From assembly GCF_036867135.1 (NCBI RefSeq), contig NZ_JBAJIJ010000001.1, forward strand, positions 124,001-188,000: a stretch of 64,000 bases of DNA, in the 5' to 3' direction. The notes beneath the pieces were generated by a model. That model did no database searches, was not told the origin of the DNA, and saw nothing but the letters and a program-made list of their open reading frames with translations. Each line of letters begins with the position of its first letter. Positions within the stretch are counted from its first letter, which is position 1. The translations under genes and the position numbers were made by a program. The stretch comes from Aeromicrobium sp. Sec7.5 (GTDB lineage: Bacteria; Actinomycetota; Actinomycetes; Propionibacteriales; Nocardioidaceae). Positions 43,864-51,518 of the stretch are shown piece by piece.

Positions 43864-44511
43864 ATGGCCAAGCACGTCGATCCCACGCCGGATCACGACG
43901 AGGTACCCCCGACCGACGGGCGGGACCACGACCGCGACGGCCGGCGCGACATCGCCCATGACCGCGGGCTGGTCGCCGGCGAGGCCCGGGCCCGCGACAA
44001 GTTCGGCGGCCTCAACCTCGGCTCGGCGTTCTTCGGCTGGATCGTCGCGATCGGCGTGGCGGTGCTGCTCGCCGGCATCGTCGGCGCGGTGCTCACCGCC
44101 CTCGACTCGACCGTCGAGGTGACGCAGAACGAGGCCGAGCGCAACGCCGGCACGATCGGTCTGTCGACCGCTGCGGTGCTGCTCGTCGTCCTGGCGATCG
44201 CCTACTACGCGGGCGGATACGTCGCCGGTCGGATGTCGCGCTTCGACGGCATGCGTCAGGGCATCGGCGTGTGGCTCATCGGACTGGTCGTCACGCTGAT
44301 CGCCGGCGCTCTCGGGGCCGTCTTCGGCACGCGCTACAACGTGCTGGAGCGGGTCGACCTGCCCCGGATCCCGATCTCCAGCGAGGAGCTGACGTGGGGG
44401 GCGGTCATCGCCGGCATCGCCGTGGTTCTCGTGACCCTGGTGTTCGCCGCACTGGGCGGCGCCGTGGGTCAGCGCTACCACCACCGCGTCGACAAGGCCG
44501 CTCGCCGCTGA
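43864..44511 (+). CDS. Four-helix membrane protein with charged N-terminus
   Basis: 215 aa. The first about 60 residues are hydrophilic and His/Asp/Arg rich (DHDEVPPTDGRDHDRDGRRD). Four membrane segments follow, for example FFGWIVAIGVAVLLAGIVGA and AVIAGIAVVLVTLVFAALGG. The ATG at 43864 follows AGGAG; an upstream ATG lacks this. Function unknown. Confidence 0.8.
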   Translation: MAKHVDPTPDHDEVPPTDGRDHDRDGRRDIAHDRGLVAGEARARDKFGGLNLGSAFFGWIVAIGVAVLLAGIVGAVLTALDSTVEVTQNEAERNAGTIGLSTAAVLLVVLAIAYYAGGYVAGRMSRFDGMRQGIGVWLIGLVVTLIAGALGAVFGTRYNVLERVDLPRIPISSEELTWGAVIAGIAVVLVTLVFAALGGAVGQRYHHRVDKAARR

Positions 44512-44523
44512 CCCGAAGCGGCG

Positions 44524-44943
44524 TCAGCAGACGCCGCTGATCTGCTCGGCCGCGGCGTCGTACTCGTCCTGAGCTGCCTGGAGGACCTGGTCGTCGACGG
44601 TGACCCCGTCGGCGGCCGCCTCGGCCTGCGCCCGCAGGTCCTCCAGGGCCGCGCCGGCGCGATCCACGAGGTCGCGCGCCTCGCCGCTGAGGGCCGGCTC
44701 CGCGAGGCCCAGCGCCTCCGCGGCCGCGCCGAGCTCGCGCTGCGCGGCGGCGGGATCGGCGTCGATCTTCGCGGTGACGTCGTCGACCAGCGAGCGTCCG
44801 GCATCCAGGGCGGGCTGGGCGAGCTCGCACCCGGCGCGGCTGCCGGCGTCTGACGCTGTGTCGCTCACGGCGTCCTCGACCTCGGAGCACGCACCGAGCG
44901 CGAGGAGGGGGAGCAGCATCGCCAGGGACAGTCGTCGGTTCAT
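44524..44943 (-). CDS. Small putative lipoprotein
   Basis: 139 aa. Signal peptide with lipobox LALGAC (Cys at residue 19), then a predominantly helical, acidic and Ala-rich mature part, with cysteines at about 39 and at the last residue. No family recognised. Convergent with the membrane protein gene 13 bp away. Confidence 0.75.
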   Translation of the reverse strand: MNRRLSLAMLLPLLALGACSEVEDAVSDTASDAGSRAGCELAQPALDAGRSLVDDVTAKIDADPAAAQRELGAAAEALGLAEPALSGEARDLVDRAGAALEDLRAQAEAAADGVTVDDQVLQAAQDEYDAAAEQISGVC

Positions 44944-45019
44944 GTCCCGATCGTCTCAGCCAGTCGCCGGTGGTGCCCGCCCGCGGCGAGATGACCCGTG
45001 GCGTGGCTAGTGTCGCGCC

Positions 45020-45811
45020 ATGGTCGCAGCTGGCTCCCACGTCGCGGTCTACATCGACTTCGACAACGTCGTCATCTCGCGCGCCAATCAGGCGAAGGCC
45101 CGCGGCGAGGACCTGACCGTGGCGATCGATGTCCTGCTTGATTTTGCGACGCGCTACGGACGGCTGACGATCTCGCGCGCCTACGCGGACTGGTCCGTGA
45201 CGAAGAACGCCGACTATCGCGATCAGCTCGTGTCCCGCGCGGTCGAGCTGGTCCAGCTGTTCCCGGCGACCAAGACGAAGAACGGGGCGGACATCCGACT
45301 CGCCGTCGACGCGATCGAGGATCTCTACCTGCACGAGGACCTCACCCACGTCGTCATCGCGGCTGGAGACTCCGACTTCGTACCGCTGGCCCAGCGCGCT
45401 CGGCGGCTCGGCCGGATCGTGCTGGGAGTGGGAGTCGCGGGCAGCATCAGCAGGGCGCTCGCCAGCGCCTGCGACGTGTACGTCGACTACGACGAGCTGT
45501 TGCGCGATCGACGAGACCTCGACGTGGCGGCAGAGCGGGAGGAACCTCAGCAGGTCCCTGATCCATCGCGTCCGCAAGGTGCTGGGCCTCCTCCGAGGCG
45601 TGCGTACTCCTTGCTCAAGGAGGCGCTGAGCGGTCTGCAGGAGCAGCACCCGGAGCGCCAGTGGCACCCACTCAGCGCGCTCAAGACGCAGGTGCTGCGT
45701 ATCGAGCCCACCTTCACCGAGCGCGTCTATGGCGCCGGGAGCTTCAGCGAGCTGCTCGGGCGGTACTCGAGCCAGATCGAGGTCAGGGAGAACCGCGCCC
45801 GAGCCCGCTGA
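45020..45811 (+). CDS. NYN-domain ribonuclease-like protein with C-terminal OST-HTH/LOTUS domain
   Basis: 263 aa. The NYN (PIN-like) domain has conserved acidic residues at YIDFDNV (D13, D15), GADIRLAVDAIEDL and AAGDSDFVPL, the usual metal site. A linker rich in Pro leads to a C-terminal helical domain (about 195-255: YSLLKEALSGLQEQH ... GAGSFSELLGRY) like LOTUS/OST-HTH. Probably an RNA-processing nuclease; its substrate is unknown. Confidence 0.88.
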   Translation: MVAAGSHVAVYIDFDNVVISRANQAKARGEDLTVAIDVLLDFATRYGRLTISRAYADWSVTKNADYRDQLVSRAVELVQLFPATKTKNGADIRLAVDAIEDLYLHEDLTHVVIAAGDSDFVPLAQRARRLGRIVLGVGVAGSISRALASACDVYVDYDELLRDRRDLDVAAEREEPQQVPDPSRPQGAGPPPRRAYSLLKEALSGLQEQHPERQWHPLSALKTQVLRIEPTFTERVYGAGSFSELLGRYSSQIEVRENRARAR

Positions 45812-45859
45812 GCCTCGCCGCCATGGAACCCGCGATCCCTCGACATGAGTTCCTCATGA

Positions 45860-45869
45860 CGTTTAGTGT
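45860..45869. promoter_or_regulatory. CGTTTAGTGT motif upstream of the first enoyl-CoA hydratase gene
   Basis: This 10-mer recurs on the other strand at 50574-50583 in the XRE-TetR/acyl-CoA dehydrogenase promoter region, whose other half-site shares CGTTTAG. It lies 53 bp before the ATG at 45922. Proposed operator; inference. Confidence 0.5.
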
Positions 45870-45921
45870 GGCGTGACCGATCGATCGATCGCTTCCACTG
45901 AACGCCGAGGGAGAACTCGTC

Positions 45922-46845
45922 ATGACTGCAACAGGCCGCCGGTTCGAGACCGTGGGGTACGACGTCACGGCGGGGATCGCCACGATCACCCTCGACCGGC
46001 CGACGCGCCGCAACGCCTTCACGCTCGGCATGGGCATCGACCTGCTGGACGCGCTCGACGAGGTCGACCGCGACGACGACGTGCGCGCCGTGGTGGTGGC
46101 CGGATCGGGTCGTGACTTCTGCGTGGGCGCCGACCTCGACGAGGGGTTCGTGGCAGATCCGGCGATCAGCCCGATCCATCGCGAGTTCATCGAGCGCACC
46201 GGCACGGTCGAGGGTCTGCCGCGGGACGGCGGCGGCGTCCTGGCCCTGCGGATCGCGGGCTGCACCAAGCCGGTCGTCGCGGCCGTGCGCGGTGCGGCAG
46301 TCGGGGTCGGCGCGACCATGACGCTGCCGATGGATGTACGCGTGGCCGGTGAGAGCACGCGGTTCGGCTTCGTGTTCGCCCGTCGCGGCATCGTGCCCGA
46401 CGCGACGGCCTCCTGGTACCTGCCGCGGATCGTCGGCATCGCCACCGCGCTCGAGTGGTTCGTGACGGGCCGACTCGTCGACTCCGCGGAGGCGCTGGCG
46501 GCCCGACTCGTGACGCACCGGGTGCCGGACGACGAGGTCGAGGACCGCGCCCGCAGCATCGCGGAGGAGATCGTCGCGAACACCTCGCCCGTCGCGGTGG
46601 CCGCGGGCCGGCGCATGCTCTGGGAGGCGATGAGCATGCCGCACCCGTGGGCCGCGCACGTGCTGGAGACCGTGACGATCGCCGAGCTCGTGGAGGGCCC
46701 GGACGTGCAGGAGGGGGTGGCCGCCTTCCGCGAGCGCCGACCCGCCCGGTTCGGCTCGACGTCCGCCGACGTGCCGGCGGTCGTGCCCGCCTGGTCGGAG
46801 CGCCCGACCGATGCCTCGCACGGCGCCTCGGACGGGTCGGCGTGA
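45922..46845 (+). CDS. Enoyl-CoA hydratase/isomerase family protein
   Basis: 307 aa crotonase. ATITLDRPTRRNAFTLGMG, the oxyanion-hole segments FCVGADLDEG and AAVGVGATMTLPMDVRVA, then GIVPDATASWYLPRIVG. The Glu at the second catalytic position is replaced by Asp (PDATASW), seen in some hydratases. It shares an ordering with a second copy at 51519. Its stop overlaps the start of a phosphotransferase gene (GTGA). Likely part of an acyl-CoA breakdown route. Confidence 0.9.
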   Translation: MTATGRRFETVGYDVTAGIATITLDRPTRRNAFTLGMGIDLLDALDEVDRDDDVRAVVVAGSGRDFCVGADLDEGFVADPAISPIHREFIERTGTVEGLPRDGGGVLALRIAGCTKPVVAAVRGAAVGVGATMTLPMDVRVAGESTRFGFVFARRGIVPDATASWYLPRIVGIATALEWFVTGRLVDSAEALAARLVTHRVPDDEVEDRARSIAEEIVANTSPVAVAAGRRMLWEAMSMPHPWAAHVLETVTIAELVEGPDVQEGVAAFRERRPARFGSTSADVPAVVPAWSERPTDASHGASDGSA

Positions 46846-47861
46846 CCGAGGGCATCGCCGGCGTCGACCACGCGGTGCTCGAGCAGTGGCTGTCGCGACA
46901 CGCGTCGGTCACGGTGCCCGTGCGGGCGCGACTGCTCACGGGCGCCCGCTCCAACCTGACCTACCTGCTCGAGGCCGCCGACGGCCAGCGGTACGCCCTA
47001 CGTCGTCCGCCGACCGGTGCCGTGCTGGCGTCGGCGCACGACATGGCGCGGGAGTGGCGGTTCATCTCGGCGCTGGCCGACACCCCGGTGCCCGTCGCCC
47101 GGCCCGTGGCGTGGTGCGACGACCGGGAGGTCAGCGACGCCGACCTCTACGTCATGTCCTTCGTCGAGGGGGTCGTGCTCGACTCCGAGTCGAGTGCCGG
47201 TGCGATGGCCGGTCCGGTGCGCCGTCGCGCGAGCGAGGACCTCGTCCGTGTCCTGGCCGAGCTGCACGCCGTGGACGCCGAGGCGCTGGGCCTGGGGGAT
47301 CGTCAGCGGGCCGAGGGCTACGTCGCCCGACAGCTCAAGCGTTGGTCGGCGCAGATCGAGCTCCTCGATCCGCCGGAACGGGCCACGCTGCTGGAGGGCG
47401 CGGCGCTCCTCGGAGATCGCATCCCGCCGCAGCGCACGGGCGTCGTGCACGGTGACTTCCGGCCGGGGAACCTGGCGCTCGGCCCCGACGGCGCGGTGCG
47501 GGCGGTGTTCGACTGGGAGCTGGCTACGGTCGGCGACGTCCACGCCGACCTGGGTTGGCTCGTGGCGACCTGGGCCGAGCCGGGGAAGGACCTCCCGCGG
47601 CTCATCGTGGGGCCGACCGGCGACGGCGGGTTCCTGACGCGCGCCGAGCTCGTGGCGGCGTACGAGAAAGCCGCTGGTGCCACGGTGCCCGACCTGGACT
47701 TCTACGTCGCCTTCGCGCACTGGCGGTTGTGCTGCATCACGGTCGGGGTGCGCCACCGCTACCAGGAGGGGGCGATGGCCGACGACGGCTTCGACGGCGA
47801 GAGCCTCACCGAGGGCATCGGGTGGTGGTCGCAGCGCGTCGTCGAGATGATGGCGCGCTGA
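46842..47861 (+). CDS. APH-fold phosphotransferase (ACAD10/LvaA-like)
   Basis: 339 aa, aminoglycoside-phosphotransferase fold. The N-lobe has GARSNLTYLLEAADGQRYALRRPP, the catalytic loop is VVHGDFRPGNLALGPDG and the metal-binding VFDWELATVGD follows. In the family that includes human ACAD10/11 and Pseudomonas LvaA, such kinases phosphorylate 4-hydroxyacyl-CoAs. The gene is coupled to an enoyl-CoA hydratase and convergent with an operon containing a second such kinase. Resistance to aminoglycosides is unlikely. Confidence 0.87.
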   Translation: MTEGIAGVDHAVLEQWLSRHASVTVPVRARLLTGARSNLTYLLEAADGQRYALRRPPTGAVLASAHDMAREWRFISALADTPVPVARPVAWCDDREVSDADLYVMSFVEGVVLDSESSAGAMAGPVRRRASEDLVRVLAELHAVDAEALGLGDRQRAEGYVARQLKRWSAQIELLDPPERATLLEGAALLGDRIPPQRTGVVHGDFRPGNLALGPDGAVRAVFDWELATVGDVHADLGWLVATWAEPGKDLPRLIVGPTGDGGFLTRAELVAAYEKAAGATVPDLDFYVAFAHWRLCCITVGVRHRYQEGAMADDGFDGESLTEGIGWWSQRVVEMMAR

Positions 47862-47891
47862 GCGGCGCACCACGTCGGACCGCCGGCCGAC

Positions 47892-48269
47892 TCATCGACC
47901 CGGGTCGACCTGCCGCGGGTCGTCGTCGTCGATCTGCTCGGCGAGGAACCGTGGGTTGCTCGTGCGGAGCCGGTCGGCCGTGGTGGCCCGCAGGAGCGCC
48001 AGGAGGTCCGGGTCCGGATCGACCTCGCGGCGGCGCAGCTGCAGCGCGAGCTCACGCTCGTCGGCCACGCCGCGTTCGGTGAGCGCCTGCTCGAATCGCT
48101 CCTCGGCGTCGGACGCCTGCGTGAGCTCGCGTTCGAGCATCGACAGCAGGTTCGCCGCGACGCGGGCGCGAAACGCGAGCTCGGCGTCGGGGTTCGTCAC
48201 GACCTCCTCGCGGAGCCAGTCGCGGACGGCGACGACGATCTCGGGGGCGTTCGGGAAGGTATGCAGCAT
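47892..48269 (-). CDS. DUF6285-like small protein (LvaB-like partner)
   Basis: 125 aa, helical and acidic. EIVVAVRDWLREEVV, AFRARVAANLLSMLERELTQ and LLALLRATTADRLRTSNPRFL match the small proteins found beside APH kinases in acyl-CoA operons. Its start overlaps the stop of the upstream kinase gene by one base. By analogy with LvaB it may be an accessory subunit of the kinase. Assignment from memory of the family, not a search. Confidence 0.75.
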   Translation of the reverse strand: MLHTFPNAPEIVVAVRDWLREEVVTNPDAELAFRARVAANLLSMLERELTQASDAEERFEQALTERGVADERELALQLRRREVDPDPDLLALLRATTADRLRTSNPRFLAEQIDDDDPRQVDPGR

Positions 48270-49270
48270 CAGCTCTCCTCGTCGATCATCCGGAGCAGGT
48301 CGTGCTCCTGCTCCACGACGCGGCGGCCCACGGCGGCCAGCTCCACCGATCGTGTCGTGCCGCGGAAGTGACGACTGGCCTGGAAGATCGCGTTGACGCC
48401 CCACGACAGCGTGCCGGCGATCTGCCACCAACGGACTCGATCGGGGTCGACGTACCCGCCCCCGGCGGCCTCGTAGGCCTCGAACAGCTCGGCGAACGAC
48501 CCCACCCCGGCCACCGGGTGCGGTCCACCGAAACGCCAGGCACGGATGCCGAGGTAGCCGAGGTCCTCCAGCGGGTCACCGGAGTGGACCAGCTCCCAGT
48601 CGAGCACCGCCGTGAGCCCGGCCGGGCCGACGAGCACGTTGCCCAGCCGGAAGTCGCCGTGCACGAGTCGCGCCGGCACGGGGGAGGGTCGCCGGTCGGC
48701 GAGCCAGCGGAAGGCGAGGTCGATGACCGGACGCGGCACGTCGGTCTCGACGTACCGCTGCCACAGGACCTCCATGCCGTCGGGCGCGAGGTCGTCGGCG
48801 ACCTCACCGGGATCGATCGAGTGGATCGCGGCAGCCGCGCGGCCGAGGTCTCGGGCCAGGACTCCGCGGGCCGCCGCGAAGGTGTCGTCGCGCAGGATCC
48901 GTCGCGCGAGCGCCTCCCCCTCGACGTGCTCCATCAGCAGGTACGGGGCGCCGACGACGTCCGAGCCCGAGCCGTGGTCGCGCAGCCGAGGGACGGGGAC
49001 GCCGTGGCGGGCCGCGGCCTCGAGCGCCGCGGCCTCCTGCCGCATCTCGTCGGGTCGTGGCTCGGACGGCGGGTCGCGCCGCAGGACCAACGCCTCCCGC
49101 ACGCCGTCGGGCTGCACCGCGGTGAGGCCCCACGTCTCACGACTGGCACCACCGGCCATCGGGTGCAGGTCCTCGACCCGGTGCCCGGCACCGGCGAGGT
49201 CGTCGAGGCGTCGCTCGAGCGCGCGAGCGAGCTCGGCCGTCGCGTCCCCGAGCCTCGCCGATCCGCTCAT
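48269..49270 (-). CDS. APH-fold phosphotransferase (ACAD10/LvaA-like)
   Basis: 333 aa. DLHPMAGGASRETWGLTAV (N-lobe), RLVHGDFRLGNVLVGPAG (catalytic loop) and VLDWELVHSGDPLEDLGYL (metal site) are clear. It sits between an acyl-CoA dehydrogenase gene (four-base overlap) and the DUF6285-like gene, the same trio as lvaC-lvaA-lvaB in Pseudomonas. Predicted to phosphorylate the 4-hydroxyl of an acyl-CoA. Substrate chain length is unknown. Confidence 0.87.
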   Translation of the reverse strand: MSGSARLGDATAELARALERRLDDLAGAGHRVEDLHPMAGGASRETWGLTAVQPDGVREALVLRRDPPSEPRPDEMRQEAAALEAAARHGVPVPRLRDHGSGSDVVGAPYLLMEHVEGEALARRILRDDTFAAARGVLARDLGRAAAAIHSIDPGEVADDLAPDGMEVLWQRYVETDVPRPVIDLAFRWLADRRPSPVPARLVHGDFRLGNVLVGPAGLTAVLDWELVHSGDPLEDLGYLGIRAWRFGGPHPVAGVGSFAELFEAYEAAGGGYVDPDRVRWWQIAGTLSWGVNAIFQASRHFRGTTRSVELAAVGRRVVEQEHDLLRMIDEES

Positions 49271-50529
49271 GCCGGTGGCGCGACCTTGCGTGGCCCGGCG
49301 AAGCCGAAGAGGTACCCGGCGACCTTGCGCATCTGGATCTCCTCGGACCCCTCGGTGATGCGGTAGCGGCGGTGGTGGCGGTAGATGTGCTCGAAGGGCT
49401 GGTTGCGCGAGTACCCCTCACCGCCGAAGACCTGGATCGCGCGGTCGGCGGCCTCGCACACCAGGCGGTTCGCCCGGTAGTTGGCCATCGCGACGATGTC
49501 GCTCACCTCGATCGGGTCGTCGACGCGGTCGAGCATCCAGGCGGCCTTGCGCACGAGTCCGCGCACCATCTCGGCCTCGGTCTGCAGCTCCACGAGCGGC
49601 CACTGCACCGCCTGGCGGCGCGACAGCGGCTGGCCGAAGGTGATGCGCTCGTTCGCCCGGGCGACGCTGCGGTCGATGCAGTACTGCGCGGCTCCCAGGC
49701 TGGAGGCCGCCTGGCGGATGCGGTTCTCGTGCACGAAGGCCTGCGCGATCGTGAGTCCCTGACCCTCGCCCCCCAGGATCGCGGCGTCCGGGACCCGCAC
49801 GGCGTCGAGGCGCACGTTGGCGTGGTCGGTCGGCATGTTGAAGGTCCAGTCGTAGCTCGTGATCTCGAGCCCGGGCGTGGTCATCGGCACGACGAACGCC
49901 GTGATCCCGAGGGCATCACCGTCGGAGCCGCTCGTGCGGGCGAAGACGACGTCGTGCGTGGCGCGGTTGACGCCCGAGTTCCACCGCTTGGCGCCGTCGA
50001 TGACCCAGTCGTCACCATCGCGGACGGCCCGGGTCTCCATCCACGTCGCGTCACTGCCGTGGTCGGGCTCGGTCAGCGCGAAGCCCACGAACGCCCCTCC
50101 GCTGATCATCGGCTCGAGCAGCTCGGCGACCTGGTCCGGGGTGCCGAACCGGTGCACGATGTGCGCGAACGGCAGGTTCGCCACGACCGACGACTCGTTC
50201 TGGAGGTCGTTGTGCAGACCAAGGCCCTTGGCGGCCAGGTGCTCGCGGACGATCGCGAGCTCCAGGTTGCCCGCGCCGGATCCGCCGACGTCCTCGGGCA
50301 GGGCGTAGCGGTAGAACCCGGCGGCATCGGCGAGGTCGCGCATCTGGTCGAGCAGGTCCTCCCAGGCGGCGGAGGGGATGCCGCCGGCCTCCCAGTCGGT
50401 GCGCGCCCACTCGCGGCGGTGGTCGAAGAACTGCTGGTGCTGCGCCTGCAGCGGCTCGATCTTCGCCGCGATGAACTCGTCGACCTCCTCGAGGAAGGTC
50501 GTCACGCCGGCGGGGAGGGTGAAGTCCAT
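49267..50529 (-). CDS. Acyl-CoA dehydrogenase (ACAD10/LvaC-like)
   Basis: 420 aa flavoenzyme. GFALTEPDHGSDATWMETRA, WNSGVNRATHDVVFART, RIRQAASSLGAAQYCIDRS and FGGEGYSRNQPFEHIYRHHRRYRITEGS are characteristic of the ACAD10/11-like branch. In the Lva pathway this enzyme removes the phosphate from a 4-phosphoacyl-CoA to give an enoyl- or 3-hydroxyacyl-CoA. First gene of the minus-strand operon, divergent from the XRE-TetR regulator. Confidence 0.9.
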   Translation of the reverse strand: MDFTLPAGVTTFLEEVDEFIAAKIEPLQAQHQQFFDHRREWARTDWEAGGIPSAAWEDLLDQMRDLADAAGFYRYALPEDVGGSGAGNLELAIVREHLAAKGLGLHNDLQNESSVVANLPFAHIVHRFGTPDQVAELLEPMISGGAFVGFALTEPDHGSDATWMETRAVRDGDDWVIDGAKRWNSGVNRATHDVVFARTSGSDGDALGITAFVVPMTTPGLEITSYDWTFNMPTDHANVRLDAVRVPDAAILGGEGQGLTIAQAFVHENRIRQAASSLGAAQYCIDRSVARANERITFGQPLSRRQAVQWPLVELQTEAEMVRGLVRKAAWMLDRVDDPIEVSDIVAMANYRANRLVCEAADRAIQVFGGEGYSRNQPFEHIYRHHRRYRITEGSEEIQMRKVAGYLFGFAGPRKVAPPA

Positions 50530-50540
50530 GGTGTCCCGAT

Positions 50541-50583
50541 CGTTTAGGCAATACCGAATGATCGCTAGGGTAAACACTAAACG
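50541..50583. promoter_or_regulatory. Inverted CGTTTAG/CTAAACG half-sites between divergent genes
   Basis: CGTTTAG (50541-50547) and CTAAACG (50577-50583) face each other 36 bp apart in the 93-bp gap between the acyl-CoA dehydrogenase and the XRE-TetR regulator starts. The second extends to ACACTAAACG, matching the 45860 motif. Likely operator for this regulator. Confidence 0.6.
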
Positions 50584-50622
50584 CTACAGTTGTCGAGGAT
50601 CTGGCGAAGGCGAGGTGGAGAC

Positions 50623-51462
50623 ATGGCGGCAGGCGACACGGTCGAGGAACCGACGTCAGGTGCGGTGCTGCGCGCCGCGCGCACGGCGCGGGGCCTGAGC
50701 CTGCGGGCGGTCGCCGAGCAGACCAAGGTCAGCCCGGCGGCACTGAGCCAGTTCGAGACCGGCAAGTCCTCGCTCGCGGCCGAGCGCCTGGCCCAGGTCG
50801 CGGCCTTCCTGGGCGTCGAGATCGCGCTGCCGGCGGCAGCTCCGCACACGGAGGTCCCGGCCTTCCAGCACTGGCGCGCGTTCGATCCGCCGGCGTTCGA
50901 TCCGGTGCTGCGGGCCGCGCTCGAGGTCTTCGTCGAGAAGGGCTACCACGGCGCCTCGATCCGGGAGATCGCCGAGCAGGCCCACCTCTCGGTGGCGGGG
51001 ATCTACCACCACCACCCGAGCAAGCAGGCGTTGCTCGTGGCGCTCATGGAGTCCGGCATGCACGAGCTGCTCGACCGCAGCGAGGCGGCCCGCGCCGAGG
51101 GACACGATCCGCTCGACCGCGTGTGCCTCCTGGTCGAGGCGATCGTGCTCTGCCAGCTGCACCGCCAGCAGCAGGCCTTCCTGGGCGCCTCGGAGCTGCG
51201 GTCGCTCACCCCGCCCAACCTCGCCCGCCAGGTCGCGCTCCGCGATCGCCAGCAGGCCATGGTCGAGGGCGAGCTCGTGGCAGCCGTGGAGGCGGGTCAG
51301 GTCGAGGTCGCGCGTCCCGACGCCGCGGCCCGGGCCCTCGTCACGATGTGCACCGCCGTCGCCAGCTGGTACCGCCCCGGTGGCGGGATGGACCCGGACG
51401 AGGTCGCCGCGCAGTACGTCGAGTACGCCCTGCGCCTGCTGGGTCCCCCGCTCACCCGCTGA
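50623..51462 (+). CDS. XRE-TetR fusion transcriptional regulator
   Basis: 279 aa with two DNA-binding domains. An XRE-type HTH spans residues 13-67 (LRAARTARGLSLRAVAEQTK, then VSPAALSQFETGKSS). A TetR N-terminal domain is at about 92-138 (AALEVFVEKGYHGASIREIA, then HLSVAGIYHHHPSKQALL), followed by a TetR-type ligand domain. The ATG at 50623 has GAGGTGGAG upstream. It sits divergently beside the acyl-CoA dehydrogenase operon, so it is the likely regulator of the island, with an acyl-CoA as a plausible ligand. Confidence 0.88.
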   Translation: MAAGDTVEEPTSGAVLRAARTARGLSLRAVAEQTKVSPAALSQFETGKSSLAAERLAQVAAFLGVEIALPAAAPHTEVPAFQHWRAFDPPAFDPVLRAALEVFVEKGYHGASIREIAEQAHLSVAGIYHHHPSKQALLVALMESGMHELLDRSEAARAEGHDPLDRVCLLVEAIVLCQLHRQQQAFLGASELRSLTPPNLARQVALRDRQQAMVEGELVAAVEAGQVEVARPDAAARALVTMCTAVASWYRPGGGMDPDEVAAQYVEYALRLLGPPLTR

Positions 51463-51518
51463 CCGCGTCCACCCTTCGTGCCCCGATCACGCATGCCCGA
51501 CCCCCTGAAGGAGAACCC

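Noticed and set aside
45877..45891. CGATCGATCGATCG run before the first hydratase gene
   Set aside because: Short simple-sequence run with no partner; no evidence of a regulatory role.
46842..49270. Aminoglycoside resistance by the APH-fold proteins
   Set aside because: The fold is shared, but the genes are coupled to acyl-CoA enzymes and match the ACAD10/LvaA-type kinases better.
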